Positions 33,690-45,395 of a stretch of DNA of 64,000 bases are shown piece by piece. Numbering within the stretch: position 1 is the first letter of the stretch; every line of letters begins with the position of its first letter. Made by a program: the position numbers and the translations under genes. The notes under the pieces were generated by a model. That model was not told the origin of the DNA and did not search any database. It worked only from the letters and a program-made list of their open reading frames with translations. The stretch covers positions 69,149 to 133,148 of the forward strand of contig MNCI01013629.1 in the NCBI GenBank assembly GCA_015680685.1. Reading direction: 5' to 3'. Origin of the DNA: Gnetum montanum (taxonomy: Eukaryota; Streptophyta; Gnetopsida; Gnetales; Gnetaceae).

Positions 33690-34739
33690 TGCCAGCATTG
33701 CTTTGCTTTGCTTTGCTTGCCAGCTACATATAACAGTCTTAGCCTCTGTATTGCGCTTTCTTAACATAAAAAACAATCCAAGTTTTGTTTGGTTGTTCGT
33801 TCCAATTCCTGCTGCCCTGCCTCTGTCTCTGCCTCTTTCTTTGGCAGATCAGTTGTGGCCCGGGTTTCACGGTGGCGACGCTCTGACATGGAAAAGCAAC
33901 GTAGATTTTGTAGGTGAGGACGCTGATTTAAAATTAAACAAGCGGCCATGTCGTGGATCGTTTTCGTTTTCGGATTGATTGCACTCGGTTTCTTCTCCAG
34001 CAACACCAGCCTAACTCTGACTCTGGAGACATGCATATTTTGATTTTGTTTGGTTTCCTTCATTTTTCGCTGGCAAAGCTCCGTTTCAGCCATTGCGTTT
34101 TCTCTGGCATCCGACGATTCAAATACATTCAATTATGTACGACACTTTCGCATTGACATTTTGGTTCAGGCTTGCTTTGTTCTTCCCACTGCCCCACTCC
34201 AGGACATTGACAAAAGAGGTGCAAACATTTATGTTTCTGATGAATTATGAGGCCCTCACGCACATGAAACAATTGTTAACATTTCGTCAAACTTGCCTTT
34301 ATCTGCAAACAATTCTCTAAGAAAAAGGAGAGCACAATTATTGTTCCATTGGACTTTCCTAACGTTGAATACAATGTTACGTAATGAGAATTAATTACGA
34401 TATTTTGCTGGCGAATATTTGTTATGTTTATGCTTTAAATGCATAAGTTTATTTAAACAAATTGAATTATTTTAAATCAACACATCGCTACCGTACATAA
34501 TTGTTAGCAACTACAATGTAATCTGCATGTAACTATCAAAATTGTTATTCAAAATCAACACAACACAATAAATAAGTTGTTCTAGTTATTATGAAGAATC
34601 TCAACACCTGAGATTATGGCACAATTTTTGTTATTGCTGCAAATTTGCAAACCACTACTCTATGAGAGGGACAAAGAGACGTTTTTAACATTTTTGCCAA
34701 TTTTGTTACTTTAAATGATTTTTAGTAGCACTTTTTTGA
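33690..34739. other. Upstream flank of the receptor kinase, nothing identified
   Basis: Several open frames of 65-123 codons overlap on both strands at 33700-34320 without a recognisable product or codon pattern. Beyond 34320 the sequence becomes AT-rich. Confidence 0.4.
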
Positions 34740-35840
34740 AAAAACATACAACACATTGCCTAGATATATTATTTGGTGGGTCTATCGAGGAAAAACATCT
34801 CTACTAAATATATTAAAGTGATTCAAGACATGTATAAAAAATCTACCTTTAAAATTAGGACAACTTGTGGAACATCTTAACTTTCCAATTATAGTTGGTC
34901 TACATCAAGGATCTGCACTTAGCTCATACTTATTTGTCATTATTATGGATGAATTAATAGAAAGAATACAAGATGAAATCCCTTAATGTATGTTATTTGT
35001 AGATAATATTGTGTTGGTGGATACAACTTGAAAAAATATTGCTTCCAAAATGGAGAAATGGAGATATCCTCTAGAATCAAAAGCCTTAAAAATTAGTAGA
35101 AGTAACATAGAATATATGGAATGTAATTTTAATAATAACATAAACAATGGTGAAATAGAAATAACAATTCAAGGCCAAAAAGTCCCTTAATGCAAGCAAT
35201 TCTGCTACCTAATATCAATCCTTCAATTAGATGGTGAAATTGATAAAGATATAAGAATAGTCAAACTAGAGAGAGGCTAGTGGTCTCCTATGTGATAAAA
35301 GAATACTAATAAAACTAAAGGGAAAATTTTACAAAACAACAACAAGGGGTGCTATCTTATATAGTACTAAATGTTGGGCAGTACAAAAGAGGCATAAATA
35401 ACAAATCAATGTGGTAGAAATGTGAATGCTTAAATGAATGTTGAATGTTACCAAAAGAGATAAACTGCACAATACAAAGATTAGAGGAAAAATACTTAGA
35501 TGGATGTTGAATGCTACTAGAAAAGATAAAACTGCATGATACAAACATTAGATGAAGACTTAGAGCAACTTTATTTTAGATAACCTACAAGAATGGTGAC
35601 TTAGATAGTTTGGACATGTGTAAAGAAGATCAAATAGTAAGCCTATAAAAAAAGTTGCTCTATCAATATTCCAAGAAAGCCACCAAAAGGAAAACCAAAG
35701 AAGATATGGAAAAAAAATTATTAAAGATGATTTGAAGAAACTACAAATAAACAAAGATCTAGCTCTTCATATAGACAAATGATGAAAAAGAACTCATTAG
35801 TCAACCCCATTTTGTTGGCATAAGGCTAGGATAACAATGA
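34740..35840 (+). pseudogene. RTE-type LINE, 3' part of reverse transcriptase ORF, decayed
   Basis: The plus strand shows VGLHQGSALSSYLF then an RT catalytic motif reading LFVDNIVLVD (family LFADDIVL; the second Asp is changed to Asn). After these come ALKISRSNIEYMEC, a YL-SILQLDGEID block, 'GTECWAV'-like and RWFGH-like segments, and GKPKKIWKK near 35690-35715. This order is that of plant RTE elements. Numerous stops and shifts are present. The end carries a short GATGATGA tail at about 35835-35848, as is common for RTE 3' ends. The element is 5'-truncated, as usual for LINEs. Confidence 0.8.
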
Positions 35841-36635
35841 TGATGACTCTTAGTAGCATTCTTTTGTTACTTTTAATAATGATTTTTAGCACCATTCTAT
35901 GGTCTTACTCAATGATATATTTATTTTCATAAGCATAAGTTATTTTTAAATATCTTAATATTTCCTCTAACAAATAGATTAAGTGCTTTGTGAAATGCAT
36001 TAACCCAACTTCAGCTTCATCTTGAGAAACAATCTTGAGTTTTTCATGCTTTAATATAATTACTTTTAATTAAAAAATTTGCATGTATAACTTTTTTGGT
36101 CATGAAACGTACTACTAAATTAATAGTTTGTTTTATCTCACTCAAGTGTTGTTTTGTTTATCACCATATGTTTTGTATGGCATGCAAATAAATTCATAAT
36201 TTTGATGCACATGCTTCAACAAGTAAGAGCATTTCAATTTAGTTAAACTTCTAAATCTTCAATCAATTTTTTTTAAAGAAATAGGATACCTCATGTTATA
36301 GTGGCAATGTTTAATTAATTAAAGGAAGGGTATGTTTGAACCCAAAACAATTTCACTAACTCCAAGACATATAGCTAACATGATGCTTAAAAAGAACCAT
36401 AGCAAACACAACCAACATGATACTATATAGCCAAATGATAAATTAGAACTTATAGCCAACATGATATTTTAAAAAAAGTTTTGAAGAACATAACAATTAT
36501 CTAAGAGAAAGCGCTCATCCCAAACAATGAGCTAACCACTTGGAGCACCTCATTAGAGATTAAACTATATACATCTATTCTAGCATTTGTTGAAGATATT
36601 TTTTTCAAGGTAAACCTTTTAAAGAGAAAGATGAT
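35841..36635. other. AT-rich flank, nothing identified
   Basis: Repeated phrases such as 'atagccaacatgat' (about 36369-36470) give a loosely repetitive look, but no ORF or transposon end is supported. The last five bases (36631-36635, ATGAT) are the target duplication of TE-6. Confidence 0.4.
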
Positions 36636-37520
36636 TGATGAAGCATCCAGTCGCTGTGTCGACTGGGCCGTGTCAACGGAGCCTTGTTAACGTGGTTGCG
36701 TCAACGGGGTCACATCGATGCATCTCTTCAAGCGTTGATGTGGCCTCGTCAACACAGAGTTTATTTTTGCTATAACTATGCATGCACCCACCGCATTTAT
36801 GGCATCTGATGTTCAAGTTGTAGCGAAGCTCTTACAGTTTGTCTCCGTGAAAGTTAGAGTATTTCCCAAGTCCTCGCAGTAGGAGTTTGGAGAGTGTACG
36901 GCTCTTTATTCAAGAGCTAATGTACCTGAGCCCATTGGCATGACCTGCAATAAAGACGAGCTTTTTGAACATTTCTTGCAACATTTGGATTAAACTACTT
37001 AAGCATTGAAATGTTTTAATATTTTAACATCTTAATAATTCTAAAAAATTTTATTATTATCGCTTTATAGTTACAGTCCTTGTTATAGTTTATGAGAACC
37101 ATATGCACGACCATCTCGAACATATATCTGACACTTGGCAACCCAGTGACGCCTAACGTCTAGTAACTTAATATTGGTTTGGATATGCTCAGGATGTGCA
37201 CGTAGGATGGGATCAGTTGTTTATGCTAGGGATAGTTAAGCGGTAGAGTAGCGTAAAATTAGATAGTCTTTCATTTCCTACACTAGAAGAATTAGACTTT
37301 AACGATAAAAAGAAAACTTATAAAAATCAATGGCCTCAATCTCACTCAACCATCGTTTGGATCATAAGTGAGGTTGGGAAGATAATGACTGCTCTAACTG
37401 AGGTTTTGCTGGCTAGAATTTTGTGTACATAAGTGCTTTCAGTCTTTGATATTTGACCGGGTTGCGCGTGAATGCTCGGGATTCGTATGGTTGGGCGTAG
37501 GGGTACCTTGCTGCTCATCA
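36636..37520 (+). repeat. 5' LTR of TE-6
   Basis: Starts TGATGAAGC at 36636 and ends CTCATCA at 37520. U3 is dense in GTCAAC/GTTAAC/CGTTGA motifs (36670-36755) rather than GATATC. The TATA region is near 36770 ('tgctataactatgc'). The tail reads TCGTATGGTTGGGCGTAGG (37486-37504). Confidence 0.93.
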
Positions 37521-37521
37521 T

Positions 37522-37596
37522 TGGCACCATTGCTGGGGATCGAACCCGAGTCGCCTACATGACAGGCAGGAATACTCACCACTATACTACAACGAC
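37522..37596 (-). tRNA. Complete tRNA-Asp(GTC) sequence with CCA, copied primer (not a host tRNA gene)
   Basis: The minus strand reads a full 75-nt tRNA-Asp. Acceptor GTCGTTG pairs with CAATGGT (wobbles allowed). An anticodon stem CCTGC/GTAGG holds loop CTGTCAT with anticodon GTC at 37563-37561. The T loop TTCGATC follows, then discriminator G and the terminal CCA at 37524-37522. Two T-stem and three acceptor positions differ from the usual plant sequence mostly as C to T changes. The 3' 18 nt are the primer-binding site (plus strand TGGCACCATTGCTGGGGA), one base after the LTR. Plant nuclear tRNA genes do not encode CCA, so this is best read as reverse-transcribed primer retained in the element. 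Confidence 0.9.
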
Positions 37597-37643
37597 TTAG
37601 GTAAGAGTATGGTACACTAAGTTATTTGTTGTTTAACACTAAT

Positions 37644-39960
37644 ATGTCTTCTTCTCACAGGCAAGATGAATCCAACCTGCAAGTGCCCCAGGAATGTCGG
37701 GTGATATATACTCATCTAGATGAGTATATTTCCAACTTCACCTTCATCTTGCATCAGGATGAGCAAATGTGATGGTGGAACATAGAGGGCAACGTTATAT
37801 TGCCCCCTGATCAATCGGTTCCCAGAATGCTACTCCAAACTCTCACCAGATTGGGCATTCAAGATCAAGTTGAGGAGTACATGATGGAGGATTACAATTA
37901 TCAAGACTATCATCCAAATGAGGCATAGCATAAGCAGGACCTACAGCAGGCACAACACCATGAACGAGCAAAGGGCAAACGGTCTAGCAACCCTTTGTCT
38001 CCGCTCCCATGTCAGAACATCTAATCCATCATACAAAGTAAAGGTTCAAGCAACTCAGAGTTCTAGGATGTTGAGGGATCTCCTAGAGGAGATCATGGTG
38101 AAGGTAAAGATGGATGTGAAGATCAAGGCTGTCGTCATGGGAGAGGAGGTGATCGACACAATGGCGGTGGTAGTCCTCCCCCCTCGTCTCATTTCCCACT
38201 TTCCACTTTAGCTTCATTAGGTTCTGAATCCGACTGCAATAATCGTAGGAGGGATCATGATGGGGATGATCATCGAGACCGACATGATCAAGGACACCCA
38301 CGAGAACGTCATGACTGAGGGCATGAGTGGTCATAGGAGGATCACTGTCACAAAAGGAGAGGTAGCAGAGACCATCACGAATGCCATGGCCATCCTCAGG
38401 ACCATGACCTTGATGAACCACTGCTTGCCACTCGAAGCATGCTCAACATAGCAGAGGCAGTTCACATACCTACCAGGCATTTTTGAGATAGCTGGATCAA
38501 GTGCCTTGATATGAACAACATTTCCAAGTTTAAAGGGGGATATAACTGTGATCCGTAGACTCACTTGCAAGCATTTCATGATGCTTTCATCTTGCAAAAT
38601 ATTGAAAATGGCAGAAACTCAAGCTATTCCCCCGAAAACTCATTAAGAAGGCAAAAAGCTGGTATCGGTCTTTGGAGCCAGAGTTGATTAGGTAATGGAG
38701 TACGATGCTGGAGCTCTTCAATGACAAATACCAAACTTACTCCAGGGTATCTAATCTAAGACGACAAATCCAAGGGTGGAATTAAGGTAGCCACAAGCCC
38801 TTAGATGTAGCCATGAGCAGATATTACTTGTTGTTGCATCGATGCCCTGGTCATGGCTACTCTCAGTGGGAGCAACTCTGCCATGTCATAGATGGATTCC
38901 GTTTTGAAACAAGAAGGACCCTTGATGTTTATGCTTAAGGATGACTATTTGAGTTAAGGGCTCATCAACTTCAGTGATTAATTGAGTAGGTAGCCAAGGA
39001 AGAGGGGGAACTACAGAAACGGGAAAGTGCAGAGGAATATAATCGAGACCCTTCCATCTAGAAGAGGGAGGTTCGATTTTGTGAAGACGAGGAGGAATCA
39101 TCTCTGGATGTAGCGGTGAATAGGAAGACTTTACCCATACAAAAGTTCACTTCTGAAATTTCGGCCAATGTGGACAAGATGTGGGATTCTTTGAATGAAA
39201 AATTCCAAAGTGTTCTAAAACTCATTGAATAATGATCTAGATCGACAAAGGAGAAAAGAGGCTAAATGTACCTACCACAAAGGTGAGGGCAAGGTTTTGA
39301 CGGTAGAACAAGTTGCAAACTTGGATATCGAGGAAGATGATGGATGTGACATATGCTAGTACGAACATTCTAAGGGATGCTGTCCCATGGTGTCACATTT
39401 GCAAGAGTCAGGGGTGTACACTCTAAATCCTTTCTTAGCAAAAAGGAAAACACCCTGAAGATTGCCTTATCCCCAAGGCAATTCCAGGTAGTTCCACCAG
39501 CAAAAGGGATATTATCCAAGTGGGGCTCTACCACAACCATATGAGCACTACTAGCAGTGGTAGCACCCACAGTCATGGGGGATGCCACCCCCAAGGAAAT
39601 AGTACCGTTACCGATAGCCAGATCCTTATGGGTACTACATTCAGTAGCCAATCTCCCCACAATATTTTTCTAGTCACGCAACCTTTCAAAATCATTACTA
39701 CCCTCCAGAATACTTTTGGGCCCAATCTCCGTCACCTAAGGGGGAAAACCCACATCTGCACTATCCTCCACCACCTCCTTCTGTCATACCTATTCATTAG
39801 CCCTAAACTTAGCTACCTCTTGCTCCACCCATGCAGGGAGAAATACCTCCATAGCCATAGTAGCGTAATGCCACAAGGGCCGTCAATTTACAATTGGCTC
39901 CTCAGTCGAGCGGGTCAAAATCAAAACCATGGAAACGTTCTTTTTTCTAGCTTAATAACC
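37644..39960 (+). pseudogene. TE-6 gag, decayed
   Basis: Starts MSSSHRQDESNL at ATG 37644, 123 bp inside the LTR, and the first stop follows after about 40 codons. Recognisable parts are a 'PPDQSVPRMLLQTL' segment (37802-37845), an Arg/Asp/His-rich region (38220-38410), and the core with DMNNISKFKGGYN, THLQAFHDAFILQNIENG (38510-38610). Later parts are the LRRQIQG-equivalent and RYYLLLHRCPGHG (38750-38860), the 'TVEQVANLDIEEDDG-DI' acidic segment (39300-39350) and a Ser/His-rich C-terminus (39520-39960). Gag would form the particle and bind RNA. Frame breaks are frequent. Confidence 0.8.
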
Positions 39961-40149
39961 TAAACACACCCTCACACTCATTTGTGGTCAATGTCCCTGC
40001 ATCTCCAACTGCCTCTGACACTCAATCCTTCTAGCAACCTTTGAACCAAACACCTTCCAATGTGCAAATTGTCATGTTAACACATACTGTGATGGACTAG
40101 ATTAAGGCGGGTCATCTCCCTTGGAAATTGGTTGATCCAAGAAGCCCCC

Positions 40150-40568
40150 TCATATATCTTTAGGTAGTAGGGAACTAGCCATGCAAAGGTCTTTTGGATT
40201 CAGGGTCAGGTGTCAACCTAATTTCACATGATATGTACAAGACCTGGAACCTACCCCCATTGAAGAAAAGCAACATTCAGCTTGAGTTGGTAGACCAATC
40301 CATCATTGTTCCCTTGGGATTGGTAGAAGATATTGTGACCATCGTTTGTGGGTGGTCCTGCCTTGTTGATTTTCTGGTGTTCCGTGTCGATAACTGCAAG
40401 GGGAACTTCCCGATTATAATGGAAAGAGCATGGCTCAACACGGTGGATGCACATTTGGGACTCCAGGATCTCTCCCTTGAAATCTCCAAGGAAAATCCTT
40501 TTAGGAAGATCAAGAAGATGCGTGTCCCATGCATCGCGTATAGTGATTCTGGGTGCAACTGTGTTTAG
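40150..40568 (+). pseudogene. TE-6 aspartic protease
   Basis: The active-site motif reads LLDSGSGVNLIS (about 40184-40219; retroviral-type consensus DSGA/DTGA). It is followed by MYKTWNLPPLKKSNIQLELV and VPLGLVEDI, then FPIIMERAWL. The frame is open from 40194 to 40568. The catalytic Asp-Ser-Gly is kept, but the upstream link to gag is broken by stops. In pol-less TE-5 and TE-8 this whole segment is absent. Confidence 0.8.
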
Positions 40569-41085
40569 CAACTCTAGTCCATTGAGCAGACATCTATTCA
40601 AATGTGCAGTCGGTGTGCTGCTGAATCATAAATTCAACAATGCTTGTACACAACAACCACTAATTAAGAAGGAACCCAATGGCTAACCATTGATTCTAAT
40701 AATGGCACCTTATGCATGGAAAACTCTGAGAGCCTTGTATGTACCTATATGGGGAGCATAGATGAATTGGAATAGGTCCATCAACAACTTTCCACTACTA
40801 ATGATGCTACCGATTGGGGAAAGCTGCAGATCCTTAAAAGCTTTAAATAGGAGCCCTTAGAACTAAAGCCCTTACCGGTCAATCTGGATATGCATTATTG
40901 CAAAATGGTAAGCCAGTAATAATCAATACCACTCTTGCTCCTGAGCAAAAGAAGAAGTTGCTAAGAATGGTGAACAAATGGTTGACTACCTTTGCATGGT
41001 CATATCCTGAGTTAATAGGGATTGATACTAGGGTATGCCAACATCGAATCTATATCAACCCTTCCATGAATCCATGATGACAGTC
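40569..41085 (+). other. TE-6 protease-RT linker, decayed
   Basis: Continuation of pol with stops. It includes 'LAPEQKKKLLRMVNKWLTTF' (40930-40990), the segment that commonly precedes RT in Athila/Tat-type elements ('F-WSYPE'). Confidence 0.6.
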
Positions 41086-41089
41086 ATAA

Positions 41090-42325
41090 AGATAATTGAA
41101 TCCCAAACTTAAATAGATCGTCAAAGATGAAATTGAGCAATTGCTAAAGGCAAGATTCATCTACCCCATTGTAGATAGCGAGTGGGTTAGCCCACTCGTT
41201 GTTGTGCCAAAAAAGGATAGTAAATGGAGGGTTTTGTATTGATTTTCGATTACTAAACATGGCAACCTTTAAGGATCATTTTCCACTCCCATTTATGGAC
41301 CAGGCGTTGGATACCATTTTGAGGCATTGTTACTATAGCTTCCTGGATGGTTATAGTGGCTATAACCAAATCTAGATTGCACTAGAGGACCAAGCCAAGA
41401 CAATGTTTATGAGCCCTTGGGGGACTTTTGCATACAAGAAGATGCCCTTTGGCCTATGTAACGCACCTGAAACCTTCCAACACCTTTTCCTCAGCATCGT
41501 TTAGCAGCAAATCAGAAATGGTGTAGAAGTTTTTATGGATGACTTCTCCACCTATGGGGTAACATTCAAGCAGGCCTTAGACCGCCTTGAGCAGGTTTTG
41601 AAGCAATGTGTAGAAACTAACTTACGGCTCAACTAGCAAAAGAGCTACTTAATGGTCCAAGAAGGCATTATTTTGGTGCATTGAATTTCACAAGCAGGGA
41701 TCGGAGTGGATCCTAAGAAAATCAGGGTGATCTAAGGAATTACCAGTCAGCCGAGAACTGTAAGGAATGTCCGGTTGTTCCTTGGACACACTAGTTACTA
41801 TTGGCGCTTTATCAAGAATTTTTCAAAGATCGCCAAGCCATTGGTGGAGTTGACCAAGAAAGACACCCCATTTGTTTGGACTAGGAAATGTGAATCTGCA
41901 TTCCAAATGCTGAAGTAAAAAATCATAGAGACTCCAATTCTACGAGCCCTTGATTGGTCCATACCATTTCACATCATGATGGATGTGTTTAATTATGCAT
42001 TGGGAGCCTTGCTCACACAGTTGGATGACTAGAAGCACCCATATTACGTTCACTATGCAATCTGTAGTATTGTGGGTGCTTAACTAAGTTACATCACCAC
42101 TGAAAAGGAGTTAATGGTAGTGGTGTTCACCTTGGAAAAGTTTTTCCACTATGTGCTTGGATACAAGGTGTTTGTGCATACGAACCACAGTGCCATCTGG
42201 TTCCTTATGAACAAACCAATGGTGAGCCCCCATGTCATACGGTGGCTCGTGATCCTTCAAGAATTCGATCTTACTATGGTAGATAGAAAGGAAACTAAGA
42301 ATGTGGTGGCCGATCACTTGTCTTG
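41090..42325 (+). pseudogene. TE-6 reverse transcriptase and RNase H
   Basis: RT: DEIEQLLKARFIYPIVDSEW, then SPLVVVPKKDSKWRV, a 1-base shift, DFRLLN, and DHFPLPFMDQ. Next come SFLDGYSGYNQI, a KKMPFGLCNAPETFQ block and the catalytic FMDDF (41535-41549, the Y/F-x-DD motif intact). Connection: FLGHTSYYWRFIKNFSKIAK. RNase H: TTEKELMVVVFTLEKFFHYV, then VHTNHSAIWFLMNKPMVSP (the TDHSAL Asp has become Asn) and ETKNVVADHLS at 42325. This is Ty3/gypsy order (RNase H before integrase). At least eight stops or shifts are visible, so it is not functional. Confidence 0.88.
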
Positions 42326-42419
42326 ATTACGATGGAATAGCATGGAAGAGGAGAGCCCACTCTCTGACTAGTTTCCAAATGAACTTCTCATTGCTGGAGC
42401 AATCATGAAGGAGGCTCCC

Positions 42420-42878
42420 ATAGAAATGAATTGGTTTAATGACATCCTTACCTATCTTCTTACACAAGAGCTACCAAAGGAGTTGGATCATCGAAAGAAA
42501 CAATGGTTTCTTCACAGAGCCAAGCACTTCATGGAAATTAATGGACACCTTTACAAGGTGTGTGCAGATGGATTGGTTTGATGGTGCATCCTAAATGTAG
42601 ATCAACTGCATGTCCTCCAAGATGCTCATGAGGGCCCTTGTGGGGGCCATTATACAGGAAGGCACATGGCCATTAAGATCCTACTCACAAGATACTATTG
42701 GCCTACACTCTTTAGAAATGCTCAATGGTTCGTCTGCTCCTGTGATCGATGTCAAAGAGATGGTGGGATGATGATAAGAATGGAGGGATCTCAATAGTGG
42801 ATTCAGCCACTCGAACCTTTCAACATTTGGGGCATTGACTTCATGGGCCCCATCGTGCCCATGTCAAACAAGAAGAGA
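42420..42878 (+). pseudogene. TE-6 integrase, truncated after the first catalytic Asp
   Basis: The zinc-binding HHCC module is intact in spacing (GGHYTGRHMAIKI, TRYYWPTLF, CSCDRCQRDGG; 42636-42765). The core begins PLEPFNIWGIDFMGP (Asp at about 42838). After SNKKR at 42878 homology to integrase ends and ORF2 sequence starts with no spacer. The second Asp, the Glu and the GPY/F end present in TE-7 are missing. This copy could not integrate anything. Confidence 0.85.
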
Positions 42879-42884
42879 TAACTT

Positions 42885-43345
42885 GATATGCTAATGACAC
42901 ACTCCATCATGCTCCAATTGCCTTGTGGCATAAGATGATGAAAGATAAAACACCGGCCATAATAAGAATGGAGGAAGAGCAGCCACCACCTCCACCATCC
43001 ACACAAGCAACAAGGTTGAACTCATGTAACAAAATCATTGCCTTCTTTGATTGCTCATGTGCCACCTTAAGTGGAAAATTTCTCATCAACCTTCCACAAT
43101 TAGTCTTCCTAGAAATTGAGAAATAGTTCATGGAAAATAAACATGGAAGATGAGATTTATTCTTTCGCTACTTGATCAGAAAACTGTGCAAATTGGCAAG
43201 GATAACCCGATATGCCAATGACACACTCCGTTATGCTCCAATTGCCTCGTGGTGAAAGATGATGAAAGATAAAACACCCGCCACAACAAGAACGGAGGAA
43301 GAGCAGCCACCACCTCCACCATCCACACAAGCAACAGGGTTGGAC
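42885..43345 (+). repeat. Internal duplication in TE-6 ORF2 (offset about 312 bp)
   Basis: The segment 42885-43017 recurs at 43197-43345 with few differences, including the 'gaggaagagcagccacc' and 'ccatccacacaagcaac' stretches that encode the EEEQPPPPPSTQ linker. Copy 1 directly follows the integrase break, copy 2 is in the normal ORF2 context. Template slippage during reverse transcription would give this. Confidence 0.85.
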
Positions 43346-45270
43346 TCGTGCACGATCGTAGAGCACATACGTGAGATCCAACAATCACTCTTGCACCAAC
43401 AAGAGCAACAGGCGGGAACTAGTGGTGGTGGAGACCCTTCGATGTACCATCTTGCCTTGAGCCATCTAGAGTAAGTGGCTTGATCTATGAGCCTGTTGGA
43501 GAGGGCAGAGCTAATGCTTTTAGTTACATGAACATAAGTGCTCGCAAGAATAGTCCCTAGCACTTGAGAAGTAATAGTGTCATTGATCCAACAATTATTT
43601 CTAGAAATTCAGGGAATGCTGCTACTTTCTCAATGCATTTGGAGGAGGATAAAGGGGCAACTATCTTGGTAATACAACACCAAGGATAGGAAGTCGCGAT
43701 AGATGTGGTCACCGATACAATCACCATAGCTCTCAATGCACCTATAGCACCTGTACATGGGCTTAGAGATGTGCAAATGTTTACAGGTACTCAGAGTGGC
43801 AAACTCAATGCAACACAACACAAAGAATTGTTGGACCGACTAGTGGGAACCAGGCAATCACTTCTAGATGTCTTCAACTTTCCAAACAACATCACTGCAA
43901 CCCAGTTAGAGCTGCTCTCGACAAAGGGCAAATGCCTCATCCTAGAGGGGCAACTGGAAGCAGCTTAGGTAGAAAATCAACGCTTAGCTGTAGAGGTTGC
44001 CCAACTGAGGGCCACACTTGCCAATCTGGCGATAAGCAACCGTGAAGTTACAACAGATGAAGCTATTCAACAACTTCAAAGCAAACTTGAACAGGTCAAG
44101 TATGAACAAGAGTCGACAATCTTCAACAAGTCCTTAGTGGAAGCACATTCTTATCATCTAAATAAGGACTTGATAGAGGTTTGCCAAAAAAATGTTGGGT
44201 TGGCTATTGAAGTTCATTGCTTACATAATTTTGGTCTCAAAAATCAACAAATGAAAGATTTTATCTACCAACAGTAGGAGGAACTAGCTAGGGTAAACCC
44301 CAATGTAAGGAGATTGGCTAATGAGAATCATAATTTGTCAATGGAGGAAGTTCAAGACTTGCGACGGAAGATAGCCATTGAGATCACCCCTTGGAAAAAT
44401 GAGGCCCTCAAGTTTGAACGAGTGAAAAATCACTATAGGAACCAAGGGGGATTGCAAAAAGAGGTTAACAAAAAAGAAATCCAAGTTGCAAAGGCTAAGA
44501 TGAATCAAGCCCTCCAATAGCTCAAGGAAGGAGATGAGGTGTGGCAACCCATCTTTGATGGGTTAAATGCCTACAACCAAGCTGAGATTCGTCTCAAGGA
44601 GCTACAAATTGAAGAAATGGTAGAATACATTGAACTAGCCAACCTTCGTTACACAAACCTAGTCATGCTTACAGCTGGGAGGCTGTGGTCAGACCTTGAG
44701 AAGTAGGTGGCCACCTCGTATTCGTTATACAAGGGTGAGTTCAAGGTGGATAAGGAGATAAAGCAAAAGTAGGAAATAGCAAATGCAAAACTCAAAGTTC
44801 TTACACTTGCTTTGAGGGGCAACACTATGTTACAGAGAACCTAGCTTGACGAATGGATGACCACCAGTGGCTGCAAGCATTAGTCTGAGTGTTCGACATC
44901 GAACGAAAACAAGTTGCAGCTTGGTTCATCAATTTAAAGAAGCTCTTACTTATGCTTCCATGTCCTTGGGATGTTCCTGTTCTAGCACACATTGGTGAAG
45001 CTACTTAGACTGTGAACGACCCTAGAAGTAAGGAGGATAAAATGAGGGCTCTGTTGGAGGCTTTCCAATTGCCTCCGGAAGTTGCAACGGCCGCAGGTCA
45101 GCCACAACCACTGCCTTAACCACCACATGCACCTGAAGCTAGTGAGGGCTCATCAGAACCACCACGACCAAGAATTGTATGACCTTCTTCAGCAACTTTA
45201 GCATCTCGGCATGGTTGTGCATCCATTGTTATCAAGGTGTTCCATTTTGTTGTCCACAAACACCACAATT
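42885..45270 (+). pseudogene. TE-6 ORF2, lacking its N-terminal start
   Basis: The first part duplicates the linker. The normal sequence then runs CATLSGKFLINLPQLVFLEI (43055-43115) and ITRYANDTLRYAPIASW, EEEQPPPPPSTQ, then QQSLLHQQEQQAGTSGGGDP. After these come VHGLRDVQMFTG, a coiled-coil region (43830-44820, open frames 43705-43968 and 44314-44520), the motif PCPWDVPVLAHIGE (44960-45000), and a PP-APEASEGSSEPP tail (45120-45160). The first half of the mobile domain, the start codon and the internal promoter are missing, so expression could come only through read-through from the LTR. Confidence 0.75.
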
Positions 45271-45395
45271 TTGTAATTTCTTCCATACGTGTTAGTAGGT
45301 ATCTTGAGATGTTTTGCTATGTGTGTCACTAATTACCTCATACCTTCCAAATTGTAACAAACTTGAGGATGCATTTTCACTCAGTCATGGGGGTA

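Noticed and set aside
33761-34132. 123-codon minus-strand ORF upstream of the kinase
   Set aside because: No recognisable domain, overlapping open frames on the opposite strand, and low-complexity Glu/Lys/Arg content; chance is likely.
37522-37596. Ordinary host tRNA-Asp gene
   Set aside because: The CCA is encoded and lies exactly at the primer-binding site one base after the LTR; plant nuclear tRNA genes lack CCA, and the acceptor and T stems carry decay-type changes.
42907-43563. Minus-strand frames in TE-6 with repeated WMVEVVAA-like text
   Set aside because: They arise from the antisense of the duplicated Pro-rich linker of ORF2.
42885-45270. Retroviral envelope gene
   Set aside because: The place in the element fits an env-like ORF, but neither this copy nor the others shows a convincing signal peptide, transmembrane segment or cysteine pattern; the content is coiled coil plus a mobile-type domain.
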